Assembly: GCA_007132185.1 (NCBI GenBank)
Contig: SLPC01000122.1
Coordinates: forward strand, 1-33,045
DNA: 33,045 nucleotides
Source: Anaerolineae bacterium
GTDB taxonomy: Bacteria; Chloroflexota; Anaerolineae; UBA1429
Reading direction: 5' to 3'
Below the pieces are notes generated by a model that had not been told where the DNA came from, ran no database searches, and was given only the letters and a program-made list of their open reading frames with translations. This document shows positions 7,480 through 16,246 of the stretch, piece by piece (position 1 is the stretch's first letter; each line of letters begins with the position of its first letter). The position numbers and the translations under genes are program-made.

Positions 7480-7507
7480 TTGCGATCTCGCCAGTCGGTG
7501 TTATGAT
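7480..7507 (+). promoter_or_regulatory. Promoter of the parvulin lipoprotein gene
   Basis: -35 TTGCGA at 7480-7485, a 16-base spacer and -10 TATGAT at 7502-7507, about 50 bases before the ATG. An 11-base direct repeat GATCTCGCCAG (7444-7454 and 7484-7494, exactly 40 bases apart) overlaps this promoter and could be an operator, though the motif is common in this sequence. Confidence 0.5.
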
Positions 7508-7556
7508 GTGTGGAAGCTATCCTACCAAGCCTGCGCTTGGCCTTGTGAGGTAAAAA

Positions 7557-8633
7557 ATGAAACGACTGGCCCTACGATACCTATTGTTCTGTATTGTCAT
7601 GCTGGCGCTGGTAGCCTGCGCCCGGTCAGCACCGGCCGAATCTCCCGAGATCGTTGATGCGCCGCCGACGGCGGAGGAGACCAACGCACTCCCAACCCCC
7701 GACGCCGAGGATCCGCCTGCCGCACCGGCGGAAGAGCTCGCCCCCGGCGCATTCCCTTCCGAGGCCGAGCAGGCGCAGCGACGCAAGCCCGCCATCGATG
7801 CGGCGCTGGATAGAATCGATCTGCCTGCGGAGGGCAATCTTGTCGCTACAGTCAACGGCGAGGATATAACGGTACAAGAGTATCTAGACCTTATGCGGCT
7901 ACAGCTAAACACTCTGGCCGCACAATACGATATTGATTGGGATGATGAAGAGGTTCTGCCCTTTCTGCATGATATCCAGATCCAAATCATCGATCAGTTG
8001 ATCGATATGGAGCTCTTGCGACAAGAGGCCGAGGCCAATGGTCCATATCTGGATGAGGTAGAGGTGACCGGCGTCGTTCGCGAGATGCGCCAAAGCGTTG
8101 TCGAGGGCTTTGGCTATGCATCGTTTGAGGAATACAGGGAGACGATGGAGCTCACCGAGGAGGCCTTTGAGCGTATCGTCCGCCAGTCGCTCCTCGTCGA
8201 GAACATGATCGAACGGCACGAGATCGAGCTCGAAAGAGAGCAGGTCCACGCTCGCCACATCCTCGTCAATGACGAGGACCTGGCTGATGAACTCTTGGAG
8301 CGCCTGCAGGATGGCGAGGACTTTGCAGCTCTGGCCGCCACCTATTCTGAAGACTTTTACAGCGGCCAACAGGGCGGCGACCTGGGCTGGTTTCCTCGGG
8401 ATGCCATGATGCCCGAGTTTGAAGAGGCAGCCTTTGCCCTGGAGCCGGGCGAGATCAGCGATCTCGTGGTCACCAGCTATGGGACACACATCATCGAGGT
8501 GCTCGACAAGGGCCTCCAGCCCCTCGACCCCTACCTGGCGGTCCAGTTCCGGCAGATGGCCTTTTTCGAGTGGCTGGAGGGCATACGACAGGATGCCGAC
8601 ATCGAGCAGTTCATCTTGCAGCCCGTAGGCTGA
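7557..8633 (+). CDS. Parvulin-type peptidyl-prolyl isomerase lipoprotein (PrsA/SurA-like)
   Basis: This 358-residue protein is an extracytoplasmic folding factor. A signal peptide ends in the lipobox LVAC with C21 as the lipidated cysteine, so it should be anchored to the outer face of the membrane. A Pro/Ala/Glu-rich linker (about 23-85) follows, then a SurA-N/PrsA-type helical domain (about 97-225, starting VATVNGEDITVQEYL). The parvulin rotamase domain is at about 230-325, with HARHILV, GGDLGWF, FEEAAFAL, PGEISDLV and YGTHIIEV. GTGAGG sits just ahead of the ATG. It stands alone as a transcription unit, with a promoter at 7480-7507 and a strong hairpin after the stop. Proteins of this kind assist folding of secreted proteins; the clients here are unknown. 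Confidence 0.92.
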   Translation: MKRLALRYLLFCIVMLALVACARSAPAESPEIVDAPPTAEETNALPTPDAEDPPAAPAEELAPGAFPSEAEQAQRRKPAIDAALDRIDLPAEGNLVATVNGEDITVQEYLDLMRLQLNTLAAQYDIDWDDEEVLPFLHDIQIQIIDQLIDMELLRQEAEANGPYLDEVEVTGVVREMRQSVVEGFGYASFEEYRETMELTEEAFERIVRQSLLVENMIERHEIELEREQVHARHILVNDEDLADELLERLQDGEDFAALAATYSEDFYSGQQGGDLGWFPRDAMMPEFEEAAFALEPGEISDLVVTSYGTHIIEVLDKGLQPLDPYLAVQFRQMAFFEWLEGIRQDADIEQFILQPVG

Positions 8634-8697
8634 CCATAGTCGCTCCTCCCGGTCAACCGCAGGGAATCAATAGACCTGCTATCTTCTAGCGACAGCA

Positions 8698-8733
8698 ACA
8701 AGCGGGGCGATCCATCGAGATCGCCCCGCTTGT
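8698..8733. terminator. Bidirectional terminator hairpin
   Basis: A perfect 15-base stem (8698-8712 with 8719-8733) and a 6-base loop lie between the convergent parvulin and PIG-L genes. It has no long T-run on either side, but its length, GC content and location make it a likely terminator for both. Confidence 0.8.
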
Positions 8734-8749
8734 CACGTATCGCACGCCC

Positions 8750-9448
8750 CTAGCCCGTGCCCAGTCGCTTGAAACCTTCGGCATACTCGAATCCAAGCGC
8801 CTCACCTGACTCTGCGGCGGCGCGGCGCAGACGCTCGGCAAACGCCTCGGCGCGATCCCGCATCTGGCTGGCGTGGCAACGGAGAGCCTCCATCCGCCGC
8901 TCCATATAGTCAGAGACGTCCTCCCAGTAGTCAGGGGCGCCCGACCAAAAGAGATACACCTCTTTGACGCGCCAGGGCTCTACGCCATTGAGCTGCTCGG
9001 GGAACATATTCCACGAGTGCGAGCCACGCACGGCGTCCAGCGCGCCGAACCCTGCGGCACGATGGTCAGGATGTAACTGATAGGCTCTCCATGGGTCTAT
9101 GGCCAGCACGACATCCGGACGGTAGTATCGGATCAGCCCACAGAGCCGGCGACGCAACTCGAGATTGTTCTCCAGCATGCCGTCCGGATAGCGAAGGAAC
9201 CGTACGCTCCGCACCCCCAGCACCTCGGCGGCCGTACGCTGCTCCGTTTCGCGCACATGGGCAATCTGGCCCGGAGGCACGCTGGGGTCGCGGTTTCCCT
9301 GATCGCCGCTCGTGAGAATCAGGAAATGGATCTCGTCACCCTGATCGGCCCACTTGGCGACCGTGGCCCCACAACCGAACTCGGGATCATCGGGGTGCGC
9401 TCCGATCACCAGAACGCGTCTGGGCTCTGCGGCATCGTGCTCTGTCAT
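8750..9448 (-). CDS. PIG-L family LmbE-type deacetylase
   Basis: A 232-residue zinc-dependent N-acetylglucosaminyl deacetylase-fold protein. The motif AHPDDPEF (A17-H18-P19-D20-D21) and the later HPDH (126-129) are the zinc-binding and catalytic residues of the family that includes MshB, BshB and LmbE. A good GAGGAGA precedes the ATG. It follows the MFS gene by 29 bases on the same strand, so the two are probably co-transcribed. Family members deacetylate sugar-linked amides such as GlcNAc-malate or GlcNAc-inositol in thiol biosynthesis, but many act on other glycans or antibiotics. The substrate cannot be told here. Confidence 0.9.
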   Translation of the reverse strand: MTEHDAAEPRRVLVIGAHPDDPEFGCGATVAKWADQGDEIHFLILTSGDQGNRDPSVPPGQIAHVRETEQRTAAEVLGVRSVRFLRYPDGMLENNLELRRRLCGLIRYYRPDVVLAIDPWRAYQLHPDHRAAGFGALDAVRGSHSWNMFPEQLNGVEPWRVKEVYLFWSGAPDYWEDVSDYMERRMEALRCHASQMRDRAEAFAERLRRAAAESGEALGFEYAEGFKRLGTG

Positions 9449-9477
9449 AATCTGTCTCCTCTAGATGATAGTATGGT

Positions 9478-10785
9478 TCAGCGCCTCGGCGGCAACATAT
9501 CGCGAAGGATGCACGCCATCGTCCGCAGATCGGGGCGGCGGTTGTCTATGGGGTAGATATGGAACAGACCCACCCCCAGCACGCGCAGCAGCCCGCCCAA
9601 CACCAGGGTAAGCCGGATCCCGATGGCCCCCGCCACAGCTACGCCCACCATGGGCAGAACGAACGCCCCCAGGTTCATCACCATGCTGTAAAAGGCAATG
9701 CCGGTGTGCCGACGGCTCGGGGGCACCCTCGCCACAAAGAGCAGGCTGTGATTCAGTTCGACGCCGGGCACAAAAAGGTGAATCAGGAGGCCAATCAGCA
9801 GGATGAGGGTGAGATTGGGCAACAGCGCAACCAAAAAGGGAAAGGCGGCGGTCACCGGCAAGGCCACCAACAGGCTGGGAAAGTCGCCCATTCCCACCGA
9901 GATGCGGCGCCAAGCCCAGTAGCCCGCGACGATAGCCACATGGATCACGGTGTTGTACAGACCCACCCAACTATCCAGCGCCCCCAGCTCCTGCACAAAA
10001 AAGACAATATAGAGTGGAGCAAGCATCCATGTGCCCAGCCTGTATACAAGGGTGTTGATCAACAATCGCCCAAACTGAGGACTCTCGTGCAGTCCTTCGC
10101 GCACCGCCTGCACCAGCGATACGCGTTCGTGAAGCAACGGTACCTCGGCCGGCGTCGTGTCGGGGATGTCGATGCGGGATACCAGATAGACGCTCAACAG
10201 GCCGCCAACGAGGCCCACCAGATAGAGCCACTGAAAGTTGCGCGGAAACGCTCCGCGGTCCAGCATTAGGCCGGCCACAAAGGTCAGCAGAGCGATGGTG
10301 CCGCTGCCAAGCATGCTGCGCAAGGCAAAGACATGGGCCCGCAGATCCTCGGGCACCACATCGGCCAGCAGCGGGTTCCAGCCGGTGGCAAAGAGTACTG
10401 CAGGCGCTGCCATGGCAACCAGGATCAGGGTAGTCACCTCGGGGAGGCCTCGCGGCAGCACCAGTGGCAACAGCGCAATCAGCAGATAGCCGATGCGCGA
10501 GCCAAACAGGCTCCACACCACATATGGGCCATAGCGCTGCTGCCGCTCCAGGATGCGGGCCGCTAACATAGAGAGCGAGACAGTGAGCAGGGCAGGCAGA
10601 GCCGAAAGCAACCCTATGAGAGTGGCCGACCCACCCAAGCGCAGGATGTAGGTTGTATTGAACGCACCTGCAGCCGCAAGGACCGAGGCAAAGATAACCT
10701 CTCCATACAGCAGGTAGATATTGCGTTCCCGTGTCGTCCGTGGCCAAGGCGCAATGCTCTTGAGCCGCTGCCATTGCTCTTTCAG
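9478..10785 (-). CDS. Major facilitator superfamily transporter
   Basis: A multi-pass membrane protein of about 435 residues with strongly hydrophobic segments spread over its full length (such as YLLIALLPLVLP and LILLIGLLIHLFVPG), fitting a 12-helix MFS carrier. A simple ATG/GTG/TTG search starts it at a TTG at 10638, which would remove the first helix. The frame runs open upstream to an in-frame TGA at about 10806. The added residues (with IYLLYGEVIFASVLAAAGAFN) form exactly the missing helix. No ATG, GTG or TTG lies there, but a CTG at 10783-10785 has AGGAG six bases before it, so I propose CTG as the start. Substrate unknown. Probable operon with the PIG-L gene. Confidence 0.8.
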   Translation of the reverse strand: MKEQWQRLKSIAPWPRTTRERNIYLLYGEVIFASVLAAAGAFNTTYILRLGGSATLIGLLSALPALLTVSLSMLAARILERQQRYGPYVVWSLFGSRIGYLLIALLPLVLPRGLPEVTTLILVAMAAPAVLFATGWNPLLADVVPEDLRAHVFALRSMLGSGTIALLTFVAGLMLDRGAFPRNFQWLYLVGLVGGLLSVYLVSRIDIPDTTPAEVPLLHERVSLVQAVREGLHESPQFGRLLINTLVYRLGTWMLAPLYIVFFVQELGALDSWVGLYNTVIHVAIVAGYWAWRRISVGMGDFPSLLVALPVTAAFPFLVALLPNLTLILLIGLLIHLFVPGVELNHSLLFVARVPPSRRHTGIAFYSMVMNLGAFVLPMVGVAVAGAIGIRLTLVLGGLLRVLGVGLFHIYPIDNRRPDLRTMACILRDMLPPRR

Positions 10786-10829
10786 TAAGCTCTCCTCAGG
10801 GTGTCATCTGAATGGTGCATCACCAATCA

Positions 10830-10838
10830 AGTATAGCA
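10830..10838 (-). promoter_or_regulatory. Extended -10 promoter of the MFS/PIG-L operon
   Basis: Minus-strand TGC followed by TATACT (10830-10835). No good -35 is present at 17 bases, but an extended -10 can compensate. It lies about 45 bases ahead of the proposed CTG start and fits the divergent arrangement with proB. Confidence 0.45.
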
Positions 10839-10903
10839 CGCCTGCCCGAGTGATGAAACTGCCAAGCCCCGCTCAAAAGCGCAAGCGCTCATTCCATGCC
10901 TGC

Positions 10904-10931
10904 TTGTCACCATCCCCGACCATGTTATAAT
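10904..10931 (+). promoter_or_regulatory. Promoter of proB-proA
   Basis: -35 TTGTCA at 10904-10909, a 16-base spacer and a perfect -10 TATAAT at 10926-10931. The proB start lies about 30 bases further on, giving a short leader. Confidence 0.7.
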
Positions 10932-10960
10932 CACGACAACTGAAAGAGGGGAGACGGGTC

Positions 10961-12094
10961 TTGACGCTGACGAGCGCGACACTGGAACCGGGGCGCTGGC
11001 GACGTGTGGTGGTCAAGGTGGGTACCAGCACACTCACTGCCAACTCCAACCGACTCAACCCGCCCCGCATGGTGGACCTGGCTCGCCAGATCGAGGCGCT
11101 GCGGCGTGCGGGCGCCGCTGTGGTGCTCGTTACTTCGGGCGCTCAGCAGGCCGGACGCGAGCACCTGGACTATCCGCGGGGGCACAAGAGCATCCCCTTT
11201 CGCCAGATGCTGGCGGCCGTCGGGCAGAGCCGCCTCATGGGTTTGTGGGAGCGCTATTTTGAGCTCTATGACCTGATAGTGGCGCAGGTACTGCTGACCC
11301 GTCAGGACATCGAAGACCGGCAGCGCTATCTGAATGTGCGCGATACCTTTGCCGCCTTGCTGCAGGCCGGTATCATCCCTATCGTGAACGAGAACGACGC
11401 TGTGGCCACCGATGAGATCAAGGTGGGCGAGAATGATAGCCTGGCCGCTATGGTAGCCAACCTGATCGAGGCTGATCTTCTCGTCCTGCTTACCGACACG
11501 GACGGGCTCTATACAGCGGACCCTGGTATCCATGCCGATGCCCAGTTGATCGAGAAGGTGCCAAGCATCGATGGTTCTGTCTACCAGCTGGCCCAGGGAG
11601 CGCGCTCGGGCCTGGGCATCGGGGGCATGCACACCAAGATCATGGCCGCCGATATTGCCGTGCACAGCGGTACCTCCGTCGTGATCGCGAACGGGAGCCG
11701 CGACAACATCCTGTTCGGTGTATGGGACCAGAGCGCGCCAGCCACCTGGTTTCCGCCCCTGATAACGACGGCAGAGGGGCGCAAGCGCTGGCTGCTGGCC
11801 CAATCGGTGGTCTCGGGCGGTGTCATTATCGATCAGGGTGCCTGTAAGGCCATCATTCATCACGGGCGCAGCCTGCTGCCTGTGGGAATTAGTGAGGTGG
11901 AGGGCAGCTTTGAGCGAGGCGAGATCATTGCTGTACGCAACGATCAGGGGCGCGAGATTGCACGCGGCCTGGCCAACTATAGCGCCCCCGACCTGCAACA
12001 GATCCTGGGACAACGGTCCACCAACGTCGCCGACATCCTGGGATATGACTATGGCCCCGAGTTTATCCACCGCAACAACATGGCCCTGATCTAG
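10961..12094 (+). CDS. proB: Glutamate 5-kinase
   Basis: This enzyme phosphorylates glutamate with ATP, the first step of proline synthesis. Its 377 residues comprise an amino-acid-kinase domain, with VVVKVGTSTLT (K19), VTSGAQQAGR, the IPIVNENDAV glutamate-binding segment, LLTDTDGLYTADP and GIGGMHTKIMAA. A C-terminal PUA domain follows from about 280, with DQGACKAIIHHGRSLLPVGI. The start is a TTG at 10961, seven bases after GGGGAG. proA follows after 24 bases. In many bacteria ProB is inhibited by proline; the residues for that were not checked. Confidence 0.97.
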   Translation: MTLTSATLEPGRWRRVVVKVGTSTLTANSNRLNPPRMVDLARQIEALRRAGAAVVLVTSGAQQAGREHLDYPRGHKSIPFRQMLAAVGQSRLMGLWERYFELYDLIVAQVLLTRQDIEDRQRYLNVRDTFAALLQAGIIPIVNENDAVATDEIKVGENDSLAAMVANLIEADLLVLLTDTDGLYTADPGIHADAQLIEKVPSIDGSVYQLAQGARSGLGIGGMHTKIMAADIAVHSGTSVVIANGSRDNILFGVWDQSAPATWFPPLITTAEGRKRWLLAQSVVSGGVIIDQGACKAIIHHGRSLLPVGISEVEGSFERGEIIAVRNDQGREIARGLANYSAPDLQQILGQRSTNVADILGYDYGPEFIHRNNMALI

Positions 12095-12118
12095 TAGCGA
12101 TCGAGGAGGTAGCTGGAT

Positions 12119-13390
12119 ATGACGGTTGACATTCGCTCCATGGCCCTCAACGCCCGCTCTGCAGGACGCGATTTGGGATTGGCCCCCAGCGAGACACGTA
12201 ACGCCGCATTACTCGAGATCGCCGATCGCCTGGGGAAGATCGACGATTCACTGATGGAGGCGAACCGGGGTGATATCGCCGAGGCCCATGAAGCAGGGCT
12301 TTCTCCCGCGCTCCTGGACCGTTCCACCCTCAATCCCGCGCGCATCCAGGCCATGATCGATGGTTGCCGCGCTGTAGCCGCCCTGCCCGATCCGCTGGGA
12401 CAGGTATTCGATGGCAAGACGCTGGGAAATGGTCTAAAGGTCGCCAAGAAGCGGGTCCCGCTGGGCGTCATGGGCGTCATCTTTGAATCACGCCCCAACG
12501 TGACGGTCGAGATCAGCGCCCTCGGCATCAAGACGGGCAACAGCGTCATTCTGCGGGGAGGACGCGAAGTCTTGCGTACCAACCAGGTGCTGGTGCAACT
12601 CATCCGAGAGGCCTGCACGGCGGCTGGCCTGCCCGACGACGCCGTGCAACTGATTGGCTCAACCGATCGGGCGCTGGTGCCAGAGATGCTGGGCATGGAT
12701 GACCTGATCGACCTGGTCATTCCTCGCGGGGGCACCGGTCTGCAGAATCTGGTCAAGCAGCATGCCAGGATGCCCGTGGTTTATGGCGGCATCGGCGTGT
12801 GCCACCTGTATGTGGATGCAACAGCAGACTTGGAACGCAGCCTGCCCTTGATCAACAATGCCAAGACCCAGGCCCCCTCGGTGTGCAACGCCCTCGACAC
12901 GGTACTCGTACATCATAGCCGTGTGGGCGACTTTGTACCGGGCATGGTGGCGGATCTGAACGCCGCCGGGGTGCGCGTCTTGTGCGACGAGGCGTCGCTG
13001 GCCGCGCTGGGGGACGACGCTGTTGAGAATGAGCTGGTCGCCGCAGCGACCGAGGATGACTATGGCCAAGAGTTCCTGGGCCTGACCCTCTCGGTCAAGG
13101 CGGTCGATTCACTGGATGAGGCGGTGAGCCACATCGCAATGTACGGCACCGCCCACTCGGACGGCATCCTCACCAACGACTATGCCAACGCCATGCGGTT
13201 TCTCGACGAGGTTGATTCCTCGGCGGTGTATGTCAACGCCAGCACCCGCTTTACCGATGGCGGGCAGTTTGGCCTGGGCGCCGAGGTCGCCATCTCGACC
13301 CAACGCATGCACGCTCGTGGGCCACTGGGCCTGCAGGAACTGACCACCTACAAATGGATCATTCAGGGAGACTATACGGTGCGCGCCTGA
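12119..13390 (+). CDS. proA: Gamma-glutamyl phosphate reductase
   Basis: ProA reduces gamma-glutamyl phosphate with NADPH to glutamate-5-semialdehyde, the second step of proline synthesis, and is thought to work in complex with ProB. The 423 residues match the aldehyde-dehydrogenase-like family (usual length about 415-420). Visible are VPLGVMGVIFESRPNVTVEI near 115-135, the PRGGTGLQNLV segment and the catalytic cysteine C256 in QAPSVCNALDT. The C-terminus has TRFTDGGQFGLGAEVAIS and a final ARGPLGLQELTTYKW. GAGGAGG lies about nine bases before the ATG. It is in an operon with proB. Confidence 0.97.
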   Translation: MTVDIRSMALNARSAGRDLGLAPSETRNAALLEIADRLGKIDDSLMEANRGDIAEAHEAGLSPALLDRSTLNPARIQAMIDGCRAVAALPDPLGQVFDGKTLGNGLKVAKKRVPLGVMGVIFESRPNVTVEISALGIKTGNSVILRGGREVLRTNQVLVQLIREACTAAGLPDDAVQLIGSTDRALVPEMLGMDDLIDLVIPRGGTGLQNLVKQHARMPVVYGGIGVCHLYVDATADLERSLPLINNAKTQAPSVCNALDTVLVHHSRVGDFVPGMVADLNAAGVRVLCDEASLAALGDDAVENELVAAATEDDYGQEFLGLTLSVKAVDSLDEAVSHIAMYGTAHSDGILTNDYANAMRFLDEVDSSAVYVNASTRFTDGGQFGLGAEVAISTQRMHARGPLGLQELTTYKWIIQGDYTVRA

Positions 13391-13447
13391 CGACAAGCAC
13401 GGTGCCAATCGGCCCGGGCGCGCCATACAGCAAAGGAGCTATCCACT

Positions 13448-14659
13448 ATGTCAGCAGCATCCGCAATCCGTCGTCTTGCCGAGTTACATGCAGACACCGA
13501 GATCTGGTGGGACTCGTCACCGCTCATCTTTGAAGCCTGGCGTCACGACTGCCAGCGTGTCTGGGCCGACCGTCCTGACCTGCTGGAGGCACTGGAGGAT
13601 TTGGGTGCCTTCGAGTCGTTGGACGGCGTCTTTCGTGGCTGTACCACCAATCCTCCTCTGTCTCTGCAGGCCATCGAGGACGATCCGGTCACGTGGGATG
13701 CCTGGATCCTCGAGCAGGCCCCAGATGCCCCTTCGGCCAAAGAGCTTCTCTGGCGCACCTACGAAGAGGTGCTGCGACGGGGCACCAAAATGCTAGCGCC
13801 TCTATGGGAAGAATCTGACGGGCGCTATGGCCACATCTGCGGCCAGGTGGACCCTCGCGATCTGATGGATACTGATCTCATGGTGGCCCAGGGCCAGCGC
13901 CTGCACGCCGTGAGTCCGAACGTCATGATCAAGATGCCCGGGACCCGCGAGGGAATCGAGGGCATTCGCATCCTTTCCAGCATGGGCATCTCGACCAACG
14001 CCACCCTCTGTTTCAGCGTTGCGCAGATTCTGGCGGTGGCCGAGGCCGCTCGTGATGGCTTTGCCGAGGCGCGCGCCAATGGAGTAGATATGAAGGGCGC
14101 TCGCTCGGTGGCTACCATGATGCTGGGCCGCATGGAGGATGCCCCCGACTTTGGAGAGCAGGCCCTCGAGCAAGGCTTTGAACTCGACGAGGTCTATCGC
14201 CGTTGGGCTGGCGTGGCCGTAGCCCGTAACGCCTACCGCATCCTACAGGAGCGCGGCCTGGAGACGATGCTGTTGATGGCCTCGATGCGCATGGGCCCCA
14301 CGGTGGATGGTGAGACCGAGATCTGGCATCTGGCCCAGGTGGCCGGTGGTCGCACCGTCATGACCATCTTTCCCAACATCCTGGCTAGTTTCATCCAGAC
14401 CTACTCCGACCGCAACCTGGAGCCGACGATTGAAAAGCCGGTGCCTCACGATGTGTTAGAGCGCCTGCTGCAGGTTCCCTACTTCCATGAAGCGTACGAG
14501 CCCGAGGGCGTCTCGCCCCAAGATTTTGGCGACCTGCCGGGGGTGCGTGTTACTGGCGAGAGCTTTGCCGAGTCCATGCAGGCCCTGGACGACCACGTGG
14601 GAGCGATCTGGGCCAAGGCCCACGAGGCAGAGATAGGGCGCAAAAGCGCCATCAGCTGA
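13448..14659 (+). CDS. Transaldolase-family protein
   Basis: A 403-residue TIM-barrel protein related to transaldolase, which transfers dihydroxyacetone units through a Schiff-base lysine. The lysine is K162 in VMIKMPGT, followed by GISTNATLCFSVAQILA, where the family has the threonine/asparagine after the lysine strand; CTTNPP sits near residue 65. It is longer than the short transaldolases (about 215) and the classical ones (about 320), with an extended N-terminus and inserts, so it belongs to a divergent branch. AAAGGAG precedes the ATG by about nine bases. It lies 57 bases after proA and leads into three genes of sugar metabolism; co-transcription with proBA is possible, since I see no terminator between them. 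True substrate uncertain. Confidence 0.83.
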   Translation: MSAASAIRRLAELHADTEIWWDSSPLIFEAWRHDCQRVWADRPDLLEALEDLGAFESLDGVFRGCTTNPPLSLQAIEDDPVTWDAWILEQAPDAPSAKELLWRTYEEVLRRGTKMLAPLWEESDGRYGHICGQVDPRDLMDTDLMVAQGQRLHAVSPNVMIKMPGTREGIEGIRILSSMGISTNATLCFSVAQILAVAEAARDGFAEARANGVDMKGARSVATMMLGRMEDAPDFGEQALEQGFELDEVYRRWAGVAVARNAYRILQERGLETMLLMASMRMGPTVDGETEIWHLAQVAGGRTVMTIFPNILASFIQTYSDRNLEPTIEKPVPHDVLERLLQVPYFHEAYEPEGVSPQDFGDLPGVRVTGESFAESMQALDDHVGAIWAKAHEAEIGRKSAIS

Positions 14660-14705
14660 CCATTGAGAAACAGGTTATCATCCAAAGAAGAATGAGGGAG
14701 CAAAG

Positions 14706-16088
14706 ATGCTTACCATTACCGAGCCAGAACGCCAGCTACCGGTCATTGCCGAGGTCGATGTTGTCGTATGCGGGGGCGGCCCTGGGGGTTTCAGCGCCGC
14801 CATCGCCTCAGCCCGCCGAGGCGCCAAGACGCTGCTCATCGAGCGCTATGGTTTCTTGGGTGGGCTCGCCACTGCGGGCCTGGTCGTCCCCATACTCGCA
14901 CACACGGCCCACGAGAGCGAGACCCCCATCGTCGAGGGCATCCTGCGTGAGCTCACCGAGCGCATGCACGCCATTGGCGGGGCGCCCGCCTGGGAACAGA
15001 CCCTGCCGCAATGGGGCATTCGTTTTGACGCCGAGGCCCTCAAGATCGTCCTCGACGAGATGGTCCAGGAGGCGGGCGTCCAGGTCATGCTGCATACCAC
15101 GATCACAGACGTGATCCGCAACAACCATCATATCCAGGCCGTCATCATAGAAACCAAATCGGGGCGGCAGGCCGTAACGGGCAAGGTGTTCATCGATGCC
15201 ACCGGAGACGCCGACGTGGCCTACCGGTCGGGGGCGCCCATCACCCACGGGCGCGATTTCGATGGCCGGGGCGAGGCCATGGGTTCTTTCTTCCACCTGG
15301 CCGGATTCGAACCGCTGGATGAGGAGCGCGCCCAGGAACTACGCCAGCAGATCGAGCACGAGATGGAGGATGGCCGCTTTCATTTCTACAATGCGGGCTT
15401 TTTGTCGACCAACAGCCATCACACTGATCACACTGCAGCTAACATGACACGCTTTGGGGGCGATGCCGATCTGGCTGCGGATCTTACACAGGCCGAGTTC
15501 TCGGTACGCCGCGACGTATGGGATCTAGTGCGTTACTTGCGTGCCAGCGTCAAGGGCTTTGAGGATTGCTATGTGCAGCAGACATCACCCCAGGTAGGGC
15601 CACGTGAGTCCCGCCAGATCGTGGGCCCCTACGCCCTCACTGGCGACGATGTGCACGACGGCGCCAAGCACGAGGATGCCATCGCCCGGGGCTCCTGGTG
15701 GATCGACATCCACTGTCCCCTGGGCCATGCCTATCCCGTGCACCTGTGCACCGTCGAGTGCCCCAAGGGCGCCGACTGCGATTATTGGAGCAGCCATCAT
15801 GAGAGCATGCGTTCGCGCAACGAGCTCTATCCCCCCAGTGGGGATTGGTATGACATTCCTTATCGCAGTCTTCTCTCTGTATCCGTGCCCAACCTGCTGG
15901 CAGCCGGACGCTGCATCTCGGCAACCCACGAGGGTATGGCTGGATCAAGGGTGATGGGCACTTGCATCGCCATCGGGCAGGCAGCGGGGACGGCGGCCGC
16001 CCTGGCTGTGCAAAAGGGCTGCCATCCCACAGAGATCGACGTTCAGGTGCTGCGTCAAATGCTCCGGGAGGATGGGCAACTGGTCTAA
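14706..16088 (+). CDS. FAD-dependent oxidoreductase (PF12831-like)
   Basis: A 460-residue flavoprotein. The N-terminus has the dinucleotide-binding motif GGGPGG (23-28), then SAAIASARRGAKTLLIERYGF, and a downstream FIDATGDADVA. The C-terminus has the second FAD contact: LLAAGRCISATHEGMAGSRVMGT, then AIGQAAGTAAALA. This arrangement is that of the 'FAD dependent oxidoreductase' family found beside sugar-catabolic genes in many environmental bacteria. No signal peptide is evident, so it should be cytoplasmic. GAGGGAG precedes the ATG. The electron acceptor and substrate are unknown; the neighbours (Gfo/Idh dehydrogenase, TIM-barrel isomerase) suggest a polyol, uronic acid or glycoside. Confidence 0.85.
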   Translation: MLTITEPERQLPVIAEVDVVVCGGGPGGFSAAIASARRGAKTLLIERYGFLGGLATAGLVVPILAHTAHESETPIVEGILRELTERMHAIGGAPAWEQTLPQWGIRFDAEALKIVLDEMVQEAGVQVMLHTTITDVIRNNHHIQAVIIETKSGRQAVTGKVFIDATGDADVAYRSGAPITHGRDFDGRGEAMGSFFHLAGFEPLDEERAQELRQQIEHEMEDGRFHFYNAGFLSTNSHHTDHTAANMTRFGGDADLAADLTQAEFSVRRDVWDLVRYLRASVKGFEDCYVQQTSPQVGPRESRQIVGPYALTGDDVHDGAKHEDAIARGSWWIDIHCPLGHAYPVHLCTVECPKGADCDYWSSHHESMRSRNELYPPSGDWYDIPYRSLLSVSVPNLLAAGRCISATHEGMAGSRVMGTCIAIGQAAGTAAALAVQKGCHPTEIDVQVLRQMLREDGQLV

Positions 16089-16136
16089 GCTGAGGGCGAG
16101 ACGCACGTAACTCGTTGCGTTTGGACGGCGGAGCAC

Positions 16137-16165
16137 TTGACAGACGTTGCCCGCCTGTGCACAAT
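16137..16165 (+). promoter_or_regulatory. Candidate promoter of the dehydrogenase-isomerase pair
   Basis: -35 TTGACA at 16137-16142, a 17-base spacer and -10 CACAAT at 16160-16165, in the 158-base gap before the Gfo/Idh/MocA gene. The -35 is perfect and the -10 matches at four of six positions. Confidence 0.5.
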
Positions 16166-16246
16166 GCTCATGATCAAGGGCCGTCTCGAGTATGGATGGG
16201 ACGGCAACATCAATCGTCATCCAAGCATCAGAGAAGGGAGCATACC

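Noticed and set aside
9461-9970. An open frame of about 170 codons on the minus strand inside the MFS gene
   Set aside because: It overlaps the MFS gene in another frame, its translation is rich in Arg, Gly and His without any domain, and the MFS frame has clear membrane helices.
10931-12070. A long open frame of 379 codons on the minus strand opposite proB
   Set aside because: It is the antisense shadow of proB, caused by GC-rich codon use; proB has all family motifs and a promoter.
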